Source of the DNA: Polaromonas sp. UBA5171
GTDB taxonomy: Bacteria > Pseudomonadota > Gammaproteobacteria > Burkholderiales > Burkholderiaceae_C
DNA: 38,442 nt
Assembly (NCBI GenBank): GCA_002413395.1
Contig: DHWX01000082.1
Coordinates: 1 to 38,442, forward strand
Direction of reading: 5' to 3'
The notes under the pieces were generated by a model. It made no database searches, was not told where the DNA came from, and was given only the letters and a program-made list of their open reading frames with translations. A program made the translations under genes and the position numbers. This document shows, piece by piece, positions 30,114 to 38,442 of the stretch (position 1 is its first letter; each line of letters starts with the position of its first letter).

Positions 30114-31451
30114 TCATTTTGAGAATAAATTGAATATCTCGCGCGCTGCCCCCACTGTTGCCGCAATGTCCTCTTCGCTGTGCGCCGCGCTGACGAAGCC
30201 GGCTTCATACAGCGCCGGGGCAATATAGACGCCGCGATCCAGCAGTCCGTGGAACAGGGTATTGAATTTCGCGCCCTCGGTCTGCATGACCTGGCTGTAG
30301 TTTTGCGGTAATTCGGGCAGCAGGAAAAAGCCGAACATGCCGCCTTCGCTGTCACCGCAAAAAGGCACACCCGCCTGGCTTGCGGCTTGGGTCAGACCGG
30401 CGATCAGGCTGCGCGTGCGAGCGCCCAGTGCGTCATAAAAGCCAGGTTGCTCAATTTCATGCAGCGTGGCCAGGCCACAGGCGGTCGCCACCGGGTTGCC
30501 CGACAGGGTGCCGGCCTGGTAAACCGCTCCCATGGGCGCGAGCTGTTCCATCACCGCGCGGGTTCCGCCAAAGGCAGCCAGCGGCATGCCGCCACCTATG
30601 ACCTTGCCCATGACCGTCATGTCGGGTTTGAAACCGGGAATGCTTTTGGCATAGATACTTTGCGCACCGCCGAGTGCCACGCGAAAACCGGTCATGACTT
30701 CGTCAAATATCAGGAGCGCACCGTGCTGGGTGCAAAGCTCGCGGCAGCGTTTCATGAACGGGACGCTGGCCCGGACAAAATTCATGTTGCCACCAATCGG
30801 CTCAATGATCAGGCAGGCGACGTCGCTGCCATGCAGGGCAAAGGCTTCTTCAAGCTCGGCGATGTGGTTGTATTCAAGCACCAGGGTGTGCTGCACCACC
30901 TCAGGCGGCACCCCGGCACTGGTGGGTGTGCCAAAGGTGGCCAGGCCCGAGCCGGCTTTGACCAGCAATGCGTCGGAATGGCCGTGGTAGCAGCCTTCGA
31001 ACTTGACGATCTTGCTGCGTCCGGTGGCGCCGCGCGCCAGCCGGATGGCACTCATGGCCGCTTCCGTGCCCGAACTCACCAGCCGAACCATTTCGAGAGA
31101 CGGCACCAGCCGCACAATTTCTTCGGCCAGTTCCACCTCGCGCTCGGTCGGCGCGCCGTAGGAGAAGCCTTCGAGCACGGCTTTCTGCACCGCTTCAACA
31201 ACCGCTGGATGCCCGTGGCCCAGAATCATCGGTCCCCAGGAGCCGATGTAATCGATGTAGCGCTGGCCGTCCACGTCCCAAAAATAGGCACCTTGGGCAC
31301 GCTGCACAAAGCGCGGCGTGCCGCCCACCGCCTTGAAGGCTCGAACCGGCGAATTGACGCCGCCCGGGATCAGTTTTTTGGCGCGCTCAAACAACGCGGC
31401 GTTGCGGGATGCAGCTTGGGAGGGAGTGGGCTTAGTGTTTGAGGGTTCCAT
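30114..31451 (-). CDS. hemL: Glutamate-1-semialdehyde 2,1-aminomutase
   Basis: HemL converts glutamate 1-semialdehyde to 5-aminolevulinate, the C5-route entry to heme. From ATG 31451 (MEPSNTKPTPSQ) the protein has 445 residues; a start five codons earlier is possible. It is a fold-type I PLP enzyme: LIPGGVNSPVRAF (28-40), SSGTEAAMSAIRLAR (127-141), the Asp that holds PLP in LLIFDEVMTGFR and the PLP lysine Lys283 in MGKVIGGGMP. The start overlaps the 3' end of the ThiD-like gene by 20 bases, so the two are coupled. The family start usually lies near SRNAALF, so some of the N-terminal residues may be optional. Confidence 0.97.
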   Translation of the reverse strand: MEPSNTKPTPSQAASRNAALFERAKKLIPGGVNSPVRAFKAVGGTPRFVQRAQGAYFWDVDGQRYIDYIGSWGPMILGHGHPAVVEAVQKAVLEGFSYGAPTEREVELAEEIVRLVPSLEMVRLVSSGTEAAMSAIRLARGATGRSKIVKFEGCYHGHSDALLVKAGSGLATFGTPTSAGVPPEVVQHTLVLEYNHIAELEEAFALHGSDVACLIIEPIGGNMNFVRASVPFMKRCRELCTQHGALLIFDEVMTGFRVALGGAQSIYAKSIPGFKPDMTVMGKVIGGGMPLAAFGGTRAVMEQLAPMGAVYQAGTLSGNPVATACGLATLHEIEQPGFYDALGARTRSLIAGLTQAASQAGVPFCGDSEGGMFGFFLLPELPQNYSQVMQTEGAKFNTLFHGLLDRGVYIAPALYEAGFVSAAHSEEDIAATVGAAREIFNLFSK

Positions 31452-32385
31452 TGGGGGGCAGGTCAAAATTTGGTTTTGATGTCAGGGCGGCATCGTCGGG
31501 GGTTTCTGTATCAGCAGCAGCGTCGTCGTCAGCCTGCGCCCAGAACAGGCGGTCAGGCACGATATTGCCCATGCCAGGATGAAAACCGGCCTCCAGGCTG
31601 TGGTCTAGGTAGGTCAGCGCTTCGGCAGCGGCCGCCTGCAGGTCGTGGCCATTGGCCAACAAGGCACAAAGAGCGGCAGACAGGGTATCGCCAGCGCCGT
31701 CAAATACTGCCTCAAAGCGCTCGAACTTTTCGCTGTACAGGACCGCTTGCGGCGTCGCCAGCACGTTTTCGATAAACTGATCAGGCAGCGCAATGCCGGT
31801 GACGAACGTGTAGGGCACACCCAAGTCGGCGGCGGCCTTGGCGATGTCCCGGGCCGAAGGGCTGCGCTCACTCGGCCAGTCGGGCAGCAGCCAGCGCCAC
31901 AGGCTACTGTGATTGCCGATCAGTACGGTGGTTTGCGGCAGCAGCAACTCGCGAAATGCGTCGAGGTAGCTGTCGATCTCGCTTTCGTCCCACCAGGACA
32001 GGCTGGGCATGTAAGCAATCAGCGGTACATCTGAATAATCAGATGCGATTTCGGCAATGCTGCTGATGTTCTCCGGGCTGCCGACAAAGCCTACCTTGAT
32101 GGCCGAGACCGGCATGTCTTCCAGTGCGTAGCGCGCCTGGTCAGTGACGGCTTCTTCGTCGAAGGGAAAGTGTTGAAAAATTTCGGCGGTATCGCGCACG
32201 TAAGTTCCGGTCACCACGGCCAGTGGGTGGGCCCCTGCCGAAGCGATCGCCATGATGTCGGCGGACAAGCCGCCCGCGCCGCTCGGGTCGTTGGCGTTGA
32301 ATGTCATGACGCACGCTGGCGAGGCATCGCCGTCCTCAGCGGTGAGTTGCCGAGTATCGAGTTCGGGGATATTGGGGTTTGCCAT
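31432..32385 (-). CDS. thiD: ThiD-like hydroxymethylpyrimidine/phosphomethylpyrimidine kinase
   Basis: A ribokinase-fold kinase of the ThiD/PdxK group, 317 residues. ThiD phosphorylates hydroxymethylpyrimidine (phosphate) for thiamine synthesis. The substrate-site motif NDPSGAGGLSADI is at about 32-44 and the anion-hole/catalytic-base motif DGAGDTLSAAL is in the C-terminal half, with the usual Asp. Between them the sequence is diverged from E. coli ThiD, and the last 30 residues are an acidic, Asp/Ala-rich tail (ADDDAAADTETPDDAA) that is unlikely to be folded. The start ATG is at 32385. No thiamine riboswitch was recognised in the 82 bases before it. It overlaps hemL at its 3' end. Pyridoxal kinase-like activity cannot be excluded. 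Confidence 0.85.
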   Translation of the reverse strand: MANPNIPELDTRQLTAEDGDASPACVMTFNANDPSGAGGLSADIMAIASAGAHPLAVVTGTYVRDTAEIFQHFPFDEEAVTDQARYALEDMPVSAIKVGFVGSPENISSIAEIASDYSDVPLIAYMPSLSWWDESEIDSYLDAFRELLLPQTTVLIGNHSSLWRWLLPDWPSERSPSARDIAKAAADLGVPYTFVTGIALPDQFIENVLATPQAVLYSEKFERFEAVFDGAGDTLSAALCALLANGHDLQAAAAEALTYLDHSLEAGFHPGMGNIVPDRLFWAQADDDAAADTETPDDAALTSKPNFDLPPNGTLKH

Positions 32386-32467
32386 AGGCTGTGATTTTGC
32401 CTTGTACGCGAATAAGCAACGCTGTCTCGATACAATTGTTGCATTCTATGCGAAGGCAATTTAAGCT

Positions 32468-32641
32468 GTGACCCAGTCGACAACGTGGATGTGTTTAATC
32501 TGTGGGTGGATGTACGATGAAGCTGCGGGTGACCCCGAGCACGGTATTGCGGCCGGAACACGGTGGGCGCAAGTACCCATGAACTGGACCTGTCCTGAAT
32601 GCGGCGCTCGCAAGGAAGATTTCGAAATGGTCCAGATATAA
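32468..32641 (+). CDS. Rubredoxin
   Basis: A 57-residue iron protein. The frame from GTG 32468 reads MTQSTTWMCLICGWMYDEAA and ends WTCPECGARKEDFEMVQI. The two CxxC knuckles (CLIC and CPEC) and the GDPEHGIAAGTRW loop are those of rubredoxins, one-electron carriers with a single Fe(Cys)4 centre. An ATG at 32489 would start seven residues later, one residue before the first Cys, and lacks a ribosome binding site; the GTG has an AAGG about 11 bases upstream. It is divergent from thiD and lies 83 bases upstream of pilG, its usual position in betaproteobacteria. No recognisable partner oxygenase is in the window. Confidence 0.92.
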   Translation: MTQSTTWMCLICGWMYDEAAGDPEHGIAAGTRWAQVPMNWTCPECGARKEDFEMVQI

Positions 32642-32724
32642 ATACACGCGTTTCTTGGGCGCTGGACTGAATGATCGCAGCCCGGTGCCATGGTATAGAG
32701 GCCTGCAAAAAAGGAGCAAAGGCA

Positions 32725-33123
32725 GTGAGCATTCCCAGTTCCGGACTAAAGGTTTTGGTCATCGATGACAGCAATACCATCAGGCGCAGCGCCGAGATAT
32801 TCCTGAAGCAGGGAGGGCACGAAGTTTTGCTGGCAGTAGACGGGTTTGATGCCTTGTCCAAGGTCAATGACTACGAACCAGATTTGATTTTTTGCGACAT
32901 TTTGATGCCGCGCCTGGATGGCTATCAAACCTGTGCGATCATCAAACGCAATGCAAAGTTTTCGGGCGTGCCGATTGTCATGCTGTCGTCCAAGGACGGC
33001 GTGTTCGACAAGGCGCGCGGTCGCATGGTGGGTTCACAAGACTATCTGACCAAGCCTTTTACAAAAGACCAGTTGCTGCAAACCGTTCAGGAACTGGGCA
33101 GGACAAAACTAGGAGTAGCGTAA
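32725..33123 (+). CDS. pilG: Twitching-motility response regulator PilG
   Basis: PilG is a single-domain CheY-like receiver of the Pil-Chp chemosensory system that controls type IV pilus extension. The start is GTG 32725: AGGAG lies eight bases upstream, and longer in-frame starts are not supported. The 132-residue receiver has the acidic pair Asp14/Asp15 (LVIDDSNTIRR), phospho-acceptor Asp58 in IFCDILMP, Ser88 and the conserved Lys110 in LTKPF. No output domain is present. Its stop codon overlaps the pilH start by one base (TAATG). Confidence 0.95.
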   Translation: MSIPSSGLKVLVIDDSNTIRRSAEIFLKQGGHEVLLAVDGFDALSKVNDYEPDLIFCDILMPRLDGYQTCAIIKRNAKFSGVPIVMLSSKDGVFDKARGRMVGSQDYLTKPFTKDQLLQTVQELGRTKLGVA

Positions 33124-33488
33124 TGGCAATTAAGAAAGTACTGGTCGTGGATGACTCCAAGACCGAGTTGATGTTTCTGACTGATCTGCTGGTCAAAAAT
33201 GGGTTTACCGTTAAAACCGCCGAGAATGCGGAAGATGCCTTTCGCCGCTTGGCAGAGGAGAAGCCCGAGTTGATCCTCATGGATGTGGTGATGCCCGGAC
33301 AAAACGGCTTTCAGCTCACGCGTGCCATTGCGCGCGACCCGCTTTATTCCGATATCCCGATCATGATGTGCACCAGCAAGGTTCAGGAAACTGATCGGGT
33401 ATGGGGAATGCGCCAGGGTGCGCGCGACTACATCACCAAGCCCGTCAATGCCGATGAATTGCTCGCCAAGATCAAGGCCCTTGGCTGA
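33123..33488 (+). CDS. pilH: Twitching-motility response regulator PilH
   Basis: The second CheY-like receiver of the Pil-Chp system, thought to act with or as a phosphate sink for PilG and to influence pilus retraction. The 121-residue protein from ATG 33123 (AGGAG upstream) has Asp10/Asp11 in LVVDDSKTE, phospho-acceptor Asp54 in ILMDVVMPGQNGFQ, the Thr84/Ser85 pair and Lys106 in YITKPV. An in-frame open extension upstream overlaps pilG and is not coding. It begins at the last base of the pilG stop codon. Confidence 0.96.
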   Translation: MAIKKVLVVDDSKTELMFLTDLLVKNGFTVKTAENAEDAFRRLAEEKPELILMDVVMPGQNGFQLTRAIARDPLYSDIPIMMCTSKVQETDRVWGMRQGARDYITKPVNADELLAKIKALG

Positions 33489-33509
33489 TACCGCGCATCA
33501 AACCAGAGC

Positions 33510-34040
33510 ATGGCGAACAGACAAGCTCTTAGAGAGCTGCAAACCCGGCTGGCTGACAGGCTGCAGATTGCCCGCACGCAAGGTGTTGCCGCATCGTGGT
33601 TGGCGGTGGAGGCTGGCGCGGGCAAATACCTGTTTCCCCTGAGTCAGTCGGGAGAGATTTTCCCGTGGGTCGGCACACAGCCGGTTCCGTATACCCAGAC
33701 TTGGTTTGTTGGCGTTGCCAATTTGCGAGGGGGTCTGTTTGGTGTCGTTGACCTGGCCAGCTATGTAAGCGGCCAGGCGCCAGCGCAGAAAAATGAACTG
33801 GCCCGCTCGGATTCGCGGCTGGTTTCGCTCAATAGCGCGCTTGAAGTCAACTGTGCCCTGCTGATTGACAGGCTGTCCGGGCTGCGCAATCAGGATGCGT
33901 TTAGTGACTTTTCCGAAAAATCGCCCGATGCGCCAGAGTTTTTTGGCAATCAGTACGTTGATCTCAACGGGACGTCCTGGCAGGAAATCAACCTCCAGGT
34001 ATTGGCTCGGCAAGCTCATTTTTTGACGATAGGTGCCTAG
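33510..34040 (+). CDS. pilI: CheW-like adaptor PilI
   Basis: PilI couples the PilJ receptor to the ChpA kinase. The 176-residue protein has the CheW pattern: a helical N-terminus, YLFPLSQSGEIFPWVGTQPVPYT (residues about 40-62), FVGVANLRGGLFGVVDLASYVSG with the conserved NLRG core, and a second subdomain ending with LQVLARQAHFLTIGA. Sequence similarity to E. coli CheW is low, as is normal for PilI. It starts 21 bases after pilH and ends 36 bases before pilJ. Confidence 0.93.
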   Translation: MANRQALRELQTRLADRLQIARTQGVAASWLAVEAGAGKYLFPLSQSGEIFPWVGTQPVPYTQTWFVGVANLRGGLFGVVDLASYVSGQAPAQKNELARSDSRLVSLNSALEVNCALLIDRLSGLRNQDAFSDFSEKSPDAPEFFGNQYVDLNGTSWQEINLQVLARQAHFLTIGA

Positions 34041-34076
34041 CGCATCCTGTCTCCTGTTTTCTCCAGAAGGCCCACC

Positions 34077-36371
34077 ATGTCTGTTATTGAAAATATCCAG
34101 AAACTATTCAAACCGAAATTCGGCCAGCCTGAAGACAGCATGGACATGGCATCCGTGGGCATGCCGGGCGATCCTCTGAGCACCGCTGCCATGAGTGAGG
34201 CGCTTGCGAACGCTGCGTCTGTTCGTCGGGTGGGCGCCGAGGGCGACGCTTTTGCGCCAAGCCGCATAGCGACCACTGAAGAAAGCGCGTTGATTGACGA
34301 TCTCAACCTGCTGACGCTTCCCTTGCTCGGCCGTCGAACCCTCAACCAGCACATTGCCATTTTGGTGACTTTGCTGGCTTTGGCGGTGGCGGTACTGGGT
34401 ACCGTGACCTTTCTGGCACTGAATCAGGCGCACCATGTGGCTCAGCAGCTGGAGGCAACCGGTCAGTCCCTGATGCAGTCGCAGCGACTGGCGAAATCCG
34501 TATCGCAGGCGATGGTGGGTAGCGCCCAGGCCTTTCCCGAAGTACGCGAAAGTGCCGCGGTCTTGGCCAAATCCGTACGTGGCTTGCAGGTTGGCGATAC
34601 CACCTTGAATCTGGTTCCGGTCAGCGACGAGATGCAGCCCGATGTGGGGAAAATCACACCTCTTGTCGATCACGCCGAGAAAAATGCAAAAACGGTGATG
34701 GAACAGCAAAATATTCTGACAAAGGTTGGCAACGCATTGCGCACCATCAACCATCAGTCCTCCGATTTGCTGGAAATTGCGGAAACCGTGTCGTCGCTGA
34801 AGCTCCAGCAAAATGCGGCACCCGCGGAAATTTCGGCTGCCGGCCAGTTGGTGATGTTGACCCAGCGCATTGGTAAATCCGCCAACGAATTCATGACCAT
34901 GGAAGGCGTCAGTCCCGAAGCTGTGTTCCTGCTGGGAAAAGACTTGAATTCATTCAAGGAGATCGCGCAAGGCCTGCAGGATGGCAGCCCCGAGTTGCGT
35001 CTGACTGGCTCCAAGGACCCCCAGACGCGCGAGCGGCTTGATGCCCTGATGACGCTTTATGAGCAAACGCGACTTCAGGCGGGCGCGATTTTGGGTAACT
35101 TGCAGGGTTTGGTCTCAGCCCGCGAAGCACAATCCCTGATCATTGGAGACAGCGAGCCTCTGCGCCGTGGTCTTGAGAATTTGCAGGACAAGCTTTCTGC
35201 CCAGGCTGGCCTGAGCGCGACTGTGCTAACCACGCTGGCGGTTGCTGCCGCTTTCGCGCTGCTTTGCGCGGCAGGCTTGGCCCGCTTGCAGGTTCTGGAA
35301 AGTCGGCAACGCCAGGGTTTTGCTGAAAGTCAGCGGCTGGAAGCCAAAGGTCAGGAACAGGACGCCAAACGCGTCAACGATGCCAACCAAGCCGCCATTT
35401 TGCGTTTGATGAACGAGTTGCAGACAGTGGCTGAGGGTGACCTGACGCAGGAAGCGACCGTGACCGAGGATATTACCGGCGCTATTGCCGACTCGGTGAA
35501 CTACACGGTGGAGGAGTTGCGACAACTGGTGGGCAACGTGCAAAGCACGGTTGCACGGGTGGCACAGACGACGGCGCAGGTGGAAAGCACATCCACGGAG
35601 CTGCTGGCGGCATCAACCGAGCAACTGCGCGAAATTCGTGAAACCGGCCAGTCGGTGCTTGACATGGCGACGCGAATCAACGAGGTGTCCACCCAGGCGC
35701 AAGAATCTTCCCAGGTGGCGCGCCAGTCACTGACATCCGCCGAATCCGGCTTGCAGGCGGTGCAGAATGCCATCGGCGGCATGAACTTCATCCGTGACCA
35801 GATTCAGGAGACCTCCAAGCGAATCAAGCGACTGGGCGAATCGTCGCAGGAGATTGGTGAAATTACCGAGCTGATTTCCGACATTACCGAGCAAACCAAC
35901 GTGCTGGCGCTGAACGCAGCCATTCAGGCAGCATCGGCTGGTGAGGCCGGGCGGGGTTTCTCGGTGGTTGCTGAAGAGGTGCAGCGGCTGGCTGAACGTT
36001 CCGCCGATGCAACGCGCCAGATCTCGGCGCTGGTCAAGGCCATTCAGACCGATACCCAGGATGCGGTGGCTGCCATGGAGCGCTCAACCCAGGGCGTGGT
36101 CGAAGGGGCAAAACTGTCCGATAACGCGGGTACGGCGCTGACCGAAATTGACCAGGTGTCCCGGCGGCTGGCCGATCTGATTGAGCAGATTTCAAACGCC
36201 GCAGCCAGGGAAGCTGCCTCGGCCAACGTGGTCGCAGGCAACATGCAGCACATTTTTGCGGTGACGGAGCAAACCGGGGATGGCACCCGTTCCACGGCAC
36301 AACAGGTGCGCGATCTTTCACGCATCGCGGAGGAGTTGCGCGAGTCGGTGTCCCGATTCAAGATCGCCTGA
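34077..36371 (+). CDS. pilJ: Type IV pilus methyl-accepting chemotaxis protein PilJ
   Basis: PilJ is the Pil-Chp receptor. The 764-residue protein has a cytoplasmic N-terminal stretch of about 90 residues that is longer than in most MCPs, a first membrane helix at about 92-115 (HIAILVTLLALAVAVLGTV), a periplasmic region to about 377, a second membrane helix at about 378-401 (VLTTLAVAAAFALLCAAGLA), a HAMP-like linker and a cytoplasmic signalling domain. The hairpin tip is recognisable: EIGEITELISDITEQTNVLA (near residue 590), then LNAAIQAASAGEAGRGFSVV. The start ATG has AGAAGG seven bases upstream. chpA follows 57 bases downstream. Confidence 0.95.
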   Translation: MSVIENIQKLFKPKFGQPEDSMDMASVGMPGDPLSTAAMSEALANAASVRRVGAEGDAFAPSRIATTEESALIDDLNLLTLPLLGRRTLNQHIAILVTLLALAVAVLGTVTFLALNQAHHVAQQLEATGQSLMQSQRLAKSVSQAMVGSAQAFPEVRESAAVLAKSVRGLQVGDTTLNLVPVSDEMQPDVGKITPLVDHAEKNAKTVMEQQNILTKVGNALRTINHQSSDLLEIAETVSSLKLQQNAAPAEISAAGQLVMLTQRIGKSANEFMTMEGVSPEAVFLLGKDLNSFKEIAQGLQDGSPELRLTGSKDPQTRERLDALMTLYEQTRLQAGAILGNLQGLVSAREAQSLIIGDSEPLRRGLENLQDKLSAQAGLSATVLTTLAVAAAFALLCAAGLARLQVLESRQRQGFAESQRLEAKGQEQDAKRVNDANQAAILRLMNELQTVAEGDLTQEATVTEDITGAIADSVNYTVEELRQLVGNVQSTVARVAQTTAQVESTSTELLAASTEQLREIRETGQSVLDMATRINEVSTQAQESSQVARQSLTSAESGLQAVQNAIGGMNFIRDQIQETSKRIKRLGESSQEIGEITELISDITEQTNVLALNAAIQAASAGEAGRGFSVVAEEVQRLAERSADATRQISALVKAIQTDTQDAVAAMERSTQGVVEGAKLSDNAGTALTEIDQVSRRLADLIEQISNAAAREAASANVVAGNMQHIFAVTEQTGDGTRSTAQQVRDLSRIAEELRESVSRFKIA

Positions 36372-36427
36372 TGTCCGCTCATTGCGCGCTGACGGCTAAT
36401 TCCGATTTCTGAACCGGTTTGTCATCC

Positions 36428-38442
36428 ATGCAATCCAACGTACCCAATTCCACAGCCAGCGGCCCTGAGCTCAGCATGAACGATCTTGGCCCGCTGGCGT
36501 GGGTGCTTGACGAGCTGCGCAAATCGCTCGATGGTGCCGCCAAGGCGCTCAAGCGCTTTGTGCGGGAGGCCGAAGCCGCACGCGGCTCCGATCTCGCAGC
36601 GCTTGACACCAGCCAGTTGCGCATCGCGCGGCAGCAGTTGCATCAGGCCGTGGGCGCGCTGGAGATGGTGGGACTGGTCGGCCCGGCGCTGGTGCTACGG
36701 GCCATGGAGGCGGCAGTACAAAAGTTTGTGCAGCAACCCGAACAATGCAGCCAGGAAGCAGCCGCCAAAATCGAGCGCGCCAGTTTTGCACTGTCCGAAT
36801 ATCTTGAAGGGGTCCTGGCTGATAAGCCGGTTTCAGCGGTTTCCCTGTTTCCTCAGTACCGCGATATTCAGGAACTGGTGCGTGCTGACCGCATCCACCC
36901 CGCCGACTTGTGGCCGTTTGAGTGGCGCTGGCTGGAGCCGGAGCTGGTTGTGCCGGTGAAGCCCCGGACTTACGGCGACAGCGCCAGGGCGGTGCTGGAC
37001 AATGCGGTGCTTCAGATCATGAGGGGGCAGGCGCCCCAGGCTGCCAATGATCTCAAGGAATTGAGCCTTGGGTTTTCAGTCCGGCAAGCCGATCGCCAGC
37101 CCCGAATTTTCTGGAAAATTGCAGCAGCCTTTTTTGAAGCTGTCGCGCATGACCTGCTGAAGTCCGATATTTATGTCAGGCGCGCCGCATCCCGGGTCCT
37201 GTTGCAATATGCGTCCCTTGCCAACGGTGATACCGCAATATCGGAGCGCCTCGCGCAGGATCTGCTTTTTTTCTGTGCTCAGGCGGTTTGTCCCCGGGGC
37301 AGCGATATTCCCATCTTGTCGGCGGTTCGTTCAACTTACAGCCTCGCACAGTTCAAACCGGTGGATTACGAGCTGGTGCAGTTTGGTCGTTTCGATCCAG
37401 CACTGCTGGCTCAGGCACGCAAGCGGATCACTTCCGCCAAGGAAACCTGGTCGTCCCTCGCTGCGGGAGACGTCAGCAAGTTCAAACCGGCAACCGACCA
37501 ATTCAACCTGGTGGCCGATTCACTGCGCAAACTCCATCCACCCAGCGAACCGCTTGCATTGGCGCTGACCCATGCAATTGATACCGCGGCTCGTTCGGGT
37601 CATGCGCCCCGAATTGAGCTGGCCATGGAAGTTGCAACATCGGTCCTTTATCTCGAAGCTGCCTTTGCTGAGCTTGACCCGAATGATCCACAACTGACGC
37701 TGCGAACGGAAAATCTTGCGCAACGTCTGGAAGACGTCCGGGCGGGCGGGGAACCCAAGCCGCTGGAAAGCTGGATGGAGGAGCTTTATGGCCGGGTCAG
37801 CGACAAGCAGACCATGGGCAGCGTGGTGGGTGAATTGCGCGTGTCCCTGGGTGAGCTTGAAAATGCCCTGGATCAGTTCTTTCGCAACCCGCAGGACAAG
37901 ACGTCCCTGCAGCCGGTACCCGCGCAACTTTCACAAATGCGGGGCGTACTGTCAGTGCTCGGGCTCGATCAGGCAGTCCATGCCGTTTCACGCATGAAAG
38001 ACAGCGTTGAGCAAATACTGGTTACGGAAATTGATGAACAAGGGGCCCGCATTGCGGGAACATTTGATCACCTCGGCAACAATCTGGGTGCGCTGAGCTT
38101 CCTGATCGACATGCTCAATTACCAGCCAGTGCTGGCGAAAAAGCTGTTTGTCTACGACGAGAAAAATGGCGAGCTCAAGCCCTTGATGGGGCGCACCCAA
38201 AACGCTGCCCACGCAGTGCCGTCCGTCGCAGTGAACAGTGATTCGCTGTCACGGGAAGTGATCTCTACGATGCAAGACGTCGGCATCGAAAAACCGGCTG
38301 AAAATCTCCCCGACAGACTGAATGCGTTGGCGACCCGTGCCGCGTTAGACGGGCAGCCAGCCCTGGCCCAGACCGTCCGTGATGCGGCGCAGGCGGTTTC
38401 CGCGAACAATGCTGACGCGGTCACCCAGGTACTGGCGGGGCT
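36428..38442 (+). CDS. chpA: Pil-Chp hybrid histidine kinase ChpA/PilL, N-terminal part
   Basis: The frame from ATG 36428 (MQSNVPNSTASGPELSMNDLG) stays open to the window end, giving 671 codons without a stop. ChpA-type proteins have several Hpt-like domains, then a CheA kinase core, CheW and receiver domains; only the N-terminal region is visible here. One segment resembles a Hpt helix with histidine: ARQQLHQAVGALEMVGL, His72. The rest is helical with charged and Ala-rich stretches, as in other ChpA N-termini. The kinase core is outside the window. Its place directly after pilJ fixes the identity better than the sequence alone. An ATG at 36476 is an alternative start. Confidence 0.85.
   Translation, partial: MQSNVPNSTASGPELSMNDLGPLAWVLDELRKSLDGAAKALKRFVREAEAARGSDLAALDTSQLRIARQQLHQAVGALEMVGLVGPALVLRAMEAAVQKFVQQPEQCSQEAAAKIERASFALSEYLEGVLADKPVSAVSLFPQYRDIQELVRADRIHPADLWPFEWRWLEPELVVPVKPRTYGDSARAVLDNAVLQIMRGQAPQAANDLKELSLGFSVRQADRQPRIFWKIAAAFFEAVAHDLLKSDIYVRRAASRVLLQYASLANGDTAISERLAQDLLFFCAQAVCPRGSDIPILSAVRSTYSLAQFKPVDYELVQFGRFDPALLAQARKRITSAKETWSSLAAGDVSKFKPATDQFNLVADSLRKLHPPSEPLALALTHAIDTAARSGHAPRIELAMEVATSVLYLEAAFAELDPNDPQLTLRTENLAQRLEDVRAGGEPKPLESWMEELYGRVSDKQTMGSVVGELRVSLGELENALDQFFRNPQDKTSLQPVPAQLSQMRGVLSVLGLDQAVHAVSRMKDSVEQILVTEIDEQGARIAGTFDHLGNNLGALSFLIDMLNYQPVLAKKLFVYDEKNGELKPLMGRTQNAAHAVPSVAVNSDSLSREVISTMQDVGIEKPAENLPDRLNALATRAALDGQPALAQTVRDAAQAVSANNADAVTQVLAG

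Noticed and set aside
30387..31442. A 351-codon open frame opposite hemL
   Set aside because: Shadow of hemL; no motif or ribosome binding site.
1..38442. CRISPR arrays, rRNA genes, complete insertion sequences or riboswitches
   Set aside because: No spaced short repeats, rRNA-like sequence, transposase gene, or recognisable riboswitch (including a thiamine switch before thiD) was seen.

Overview
This window looks like a chromosomal segment of a betaproteobacterium, most likely order Burkholderiales and probably a Comamonadaceae-type genome such as Polaromonas or Rhodoferax. That placement rests on gene order (TPR gene-lolB-ispE-tRNA-Gln-prs-rplY-pth; mutM-GTPase-mutY; thiD/hemL next to rubredoxin-pilGHIJ-chpA), on a 231-residue CTC-type L25, and on a small Fis directly behind dusB. 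It is a family-level guess from memory, not a search result. Almost every gene is a recognisable housekeeping gene. The one clearly accessory patch is about 1.3 kb at 23.1-24.4 kb.

Layout. 1-982: end of heme O synthase (ctaB) and a Sco-type copper chaperone, both for cytochrome oxidase assembly. 1073-2096: heat-shock sigma factor rpoH on the minus strand, behind a perfect CIRCE operator. 2306-3733: ftsY and a small membrane protein. 3763-8075: a plus-strand run of two M16 peptidase-family proteins (one active-type, one lacking the zinc motif), rsmD, coaD and a ferredoxin. 8170-14460: a minus-strand block of TPR lipoprotein-neighbour gene, lolB, ispE, tRNA-Gln, prs, rplY and pth. 14579-18538: mutM, a dynamin-like GTPase and mutY. 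18543-21946: nadK, recN and rapZ on the minus strand, divergent from hrcA (21996-23015).

Accessory patch. tRNA-Met (23044-23120) has a terminator behind it, then the C-terminal remnant of a tyrosine recombinase on the minus strand, a plant-type leucine-rich-repeat secreted protein on the plus strand, an N-terminal recombinase remnant on the minus strand, and a short inverted near-copy of an internal piece of ychF just before ychF itself. I read this as a decayed element integrated at the tRNA, whose integrase gene is now split around an LRR gene.

Remaining part. ychF; an RsuA-like S4 protein that appears to lack the catalytic Asp; a YqaA/DedA-like membrane protein; dusB-fis; purH; a strong bidirectional terminator; hemL and a ThiD-like kinase on the minus strand; then rubredoxin and the type IV pilus chemosensory (Pil-Chp) cluster pilG-pilH-pilI-pilJ-chpA, with chpA running off the end.

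How the parts connect. The HrcA encoded at 22-23 kb is the expected repressor of the CIRCE in front of rpoH, so the window carries both halves of a circuit in which one heat-shock regulator controls the other. MutM and MutY are two arms of the 8-oxoguanine defence and bracket a GTPase of unknown role. I did not find a clearly new multi-gene system. The best leads are the integrase/LRR locus, the inverted ychF fragment, the CIRCE-rpoH link, the GTPase in the mutM-mutY operon and the apparently inactive pseudouridine-synthase relative.
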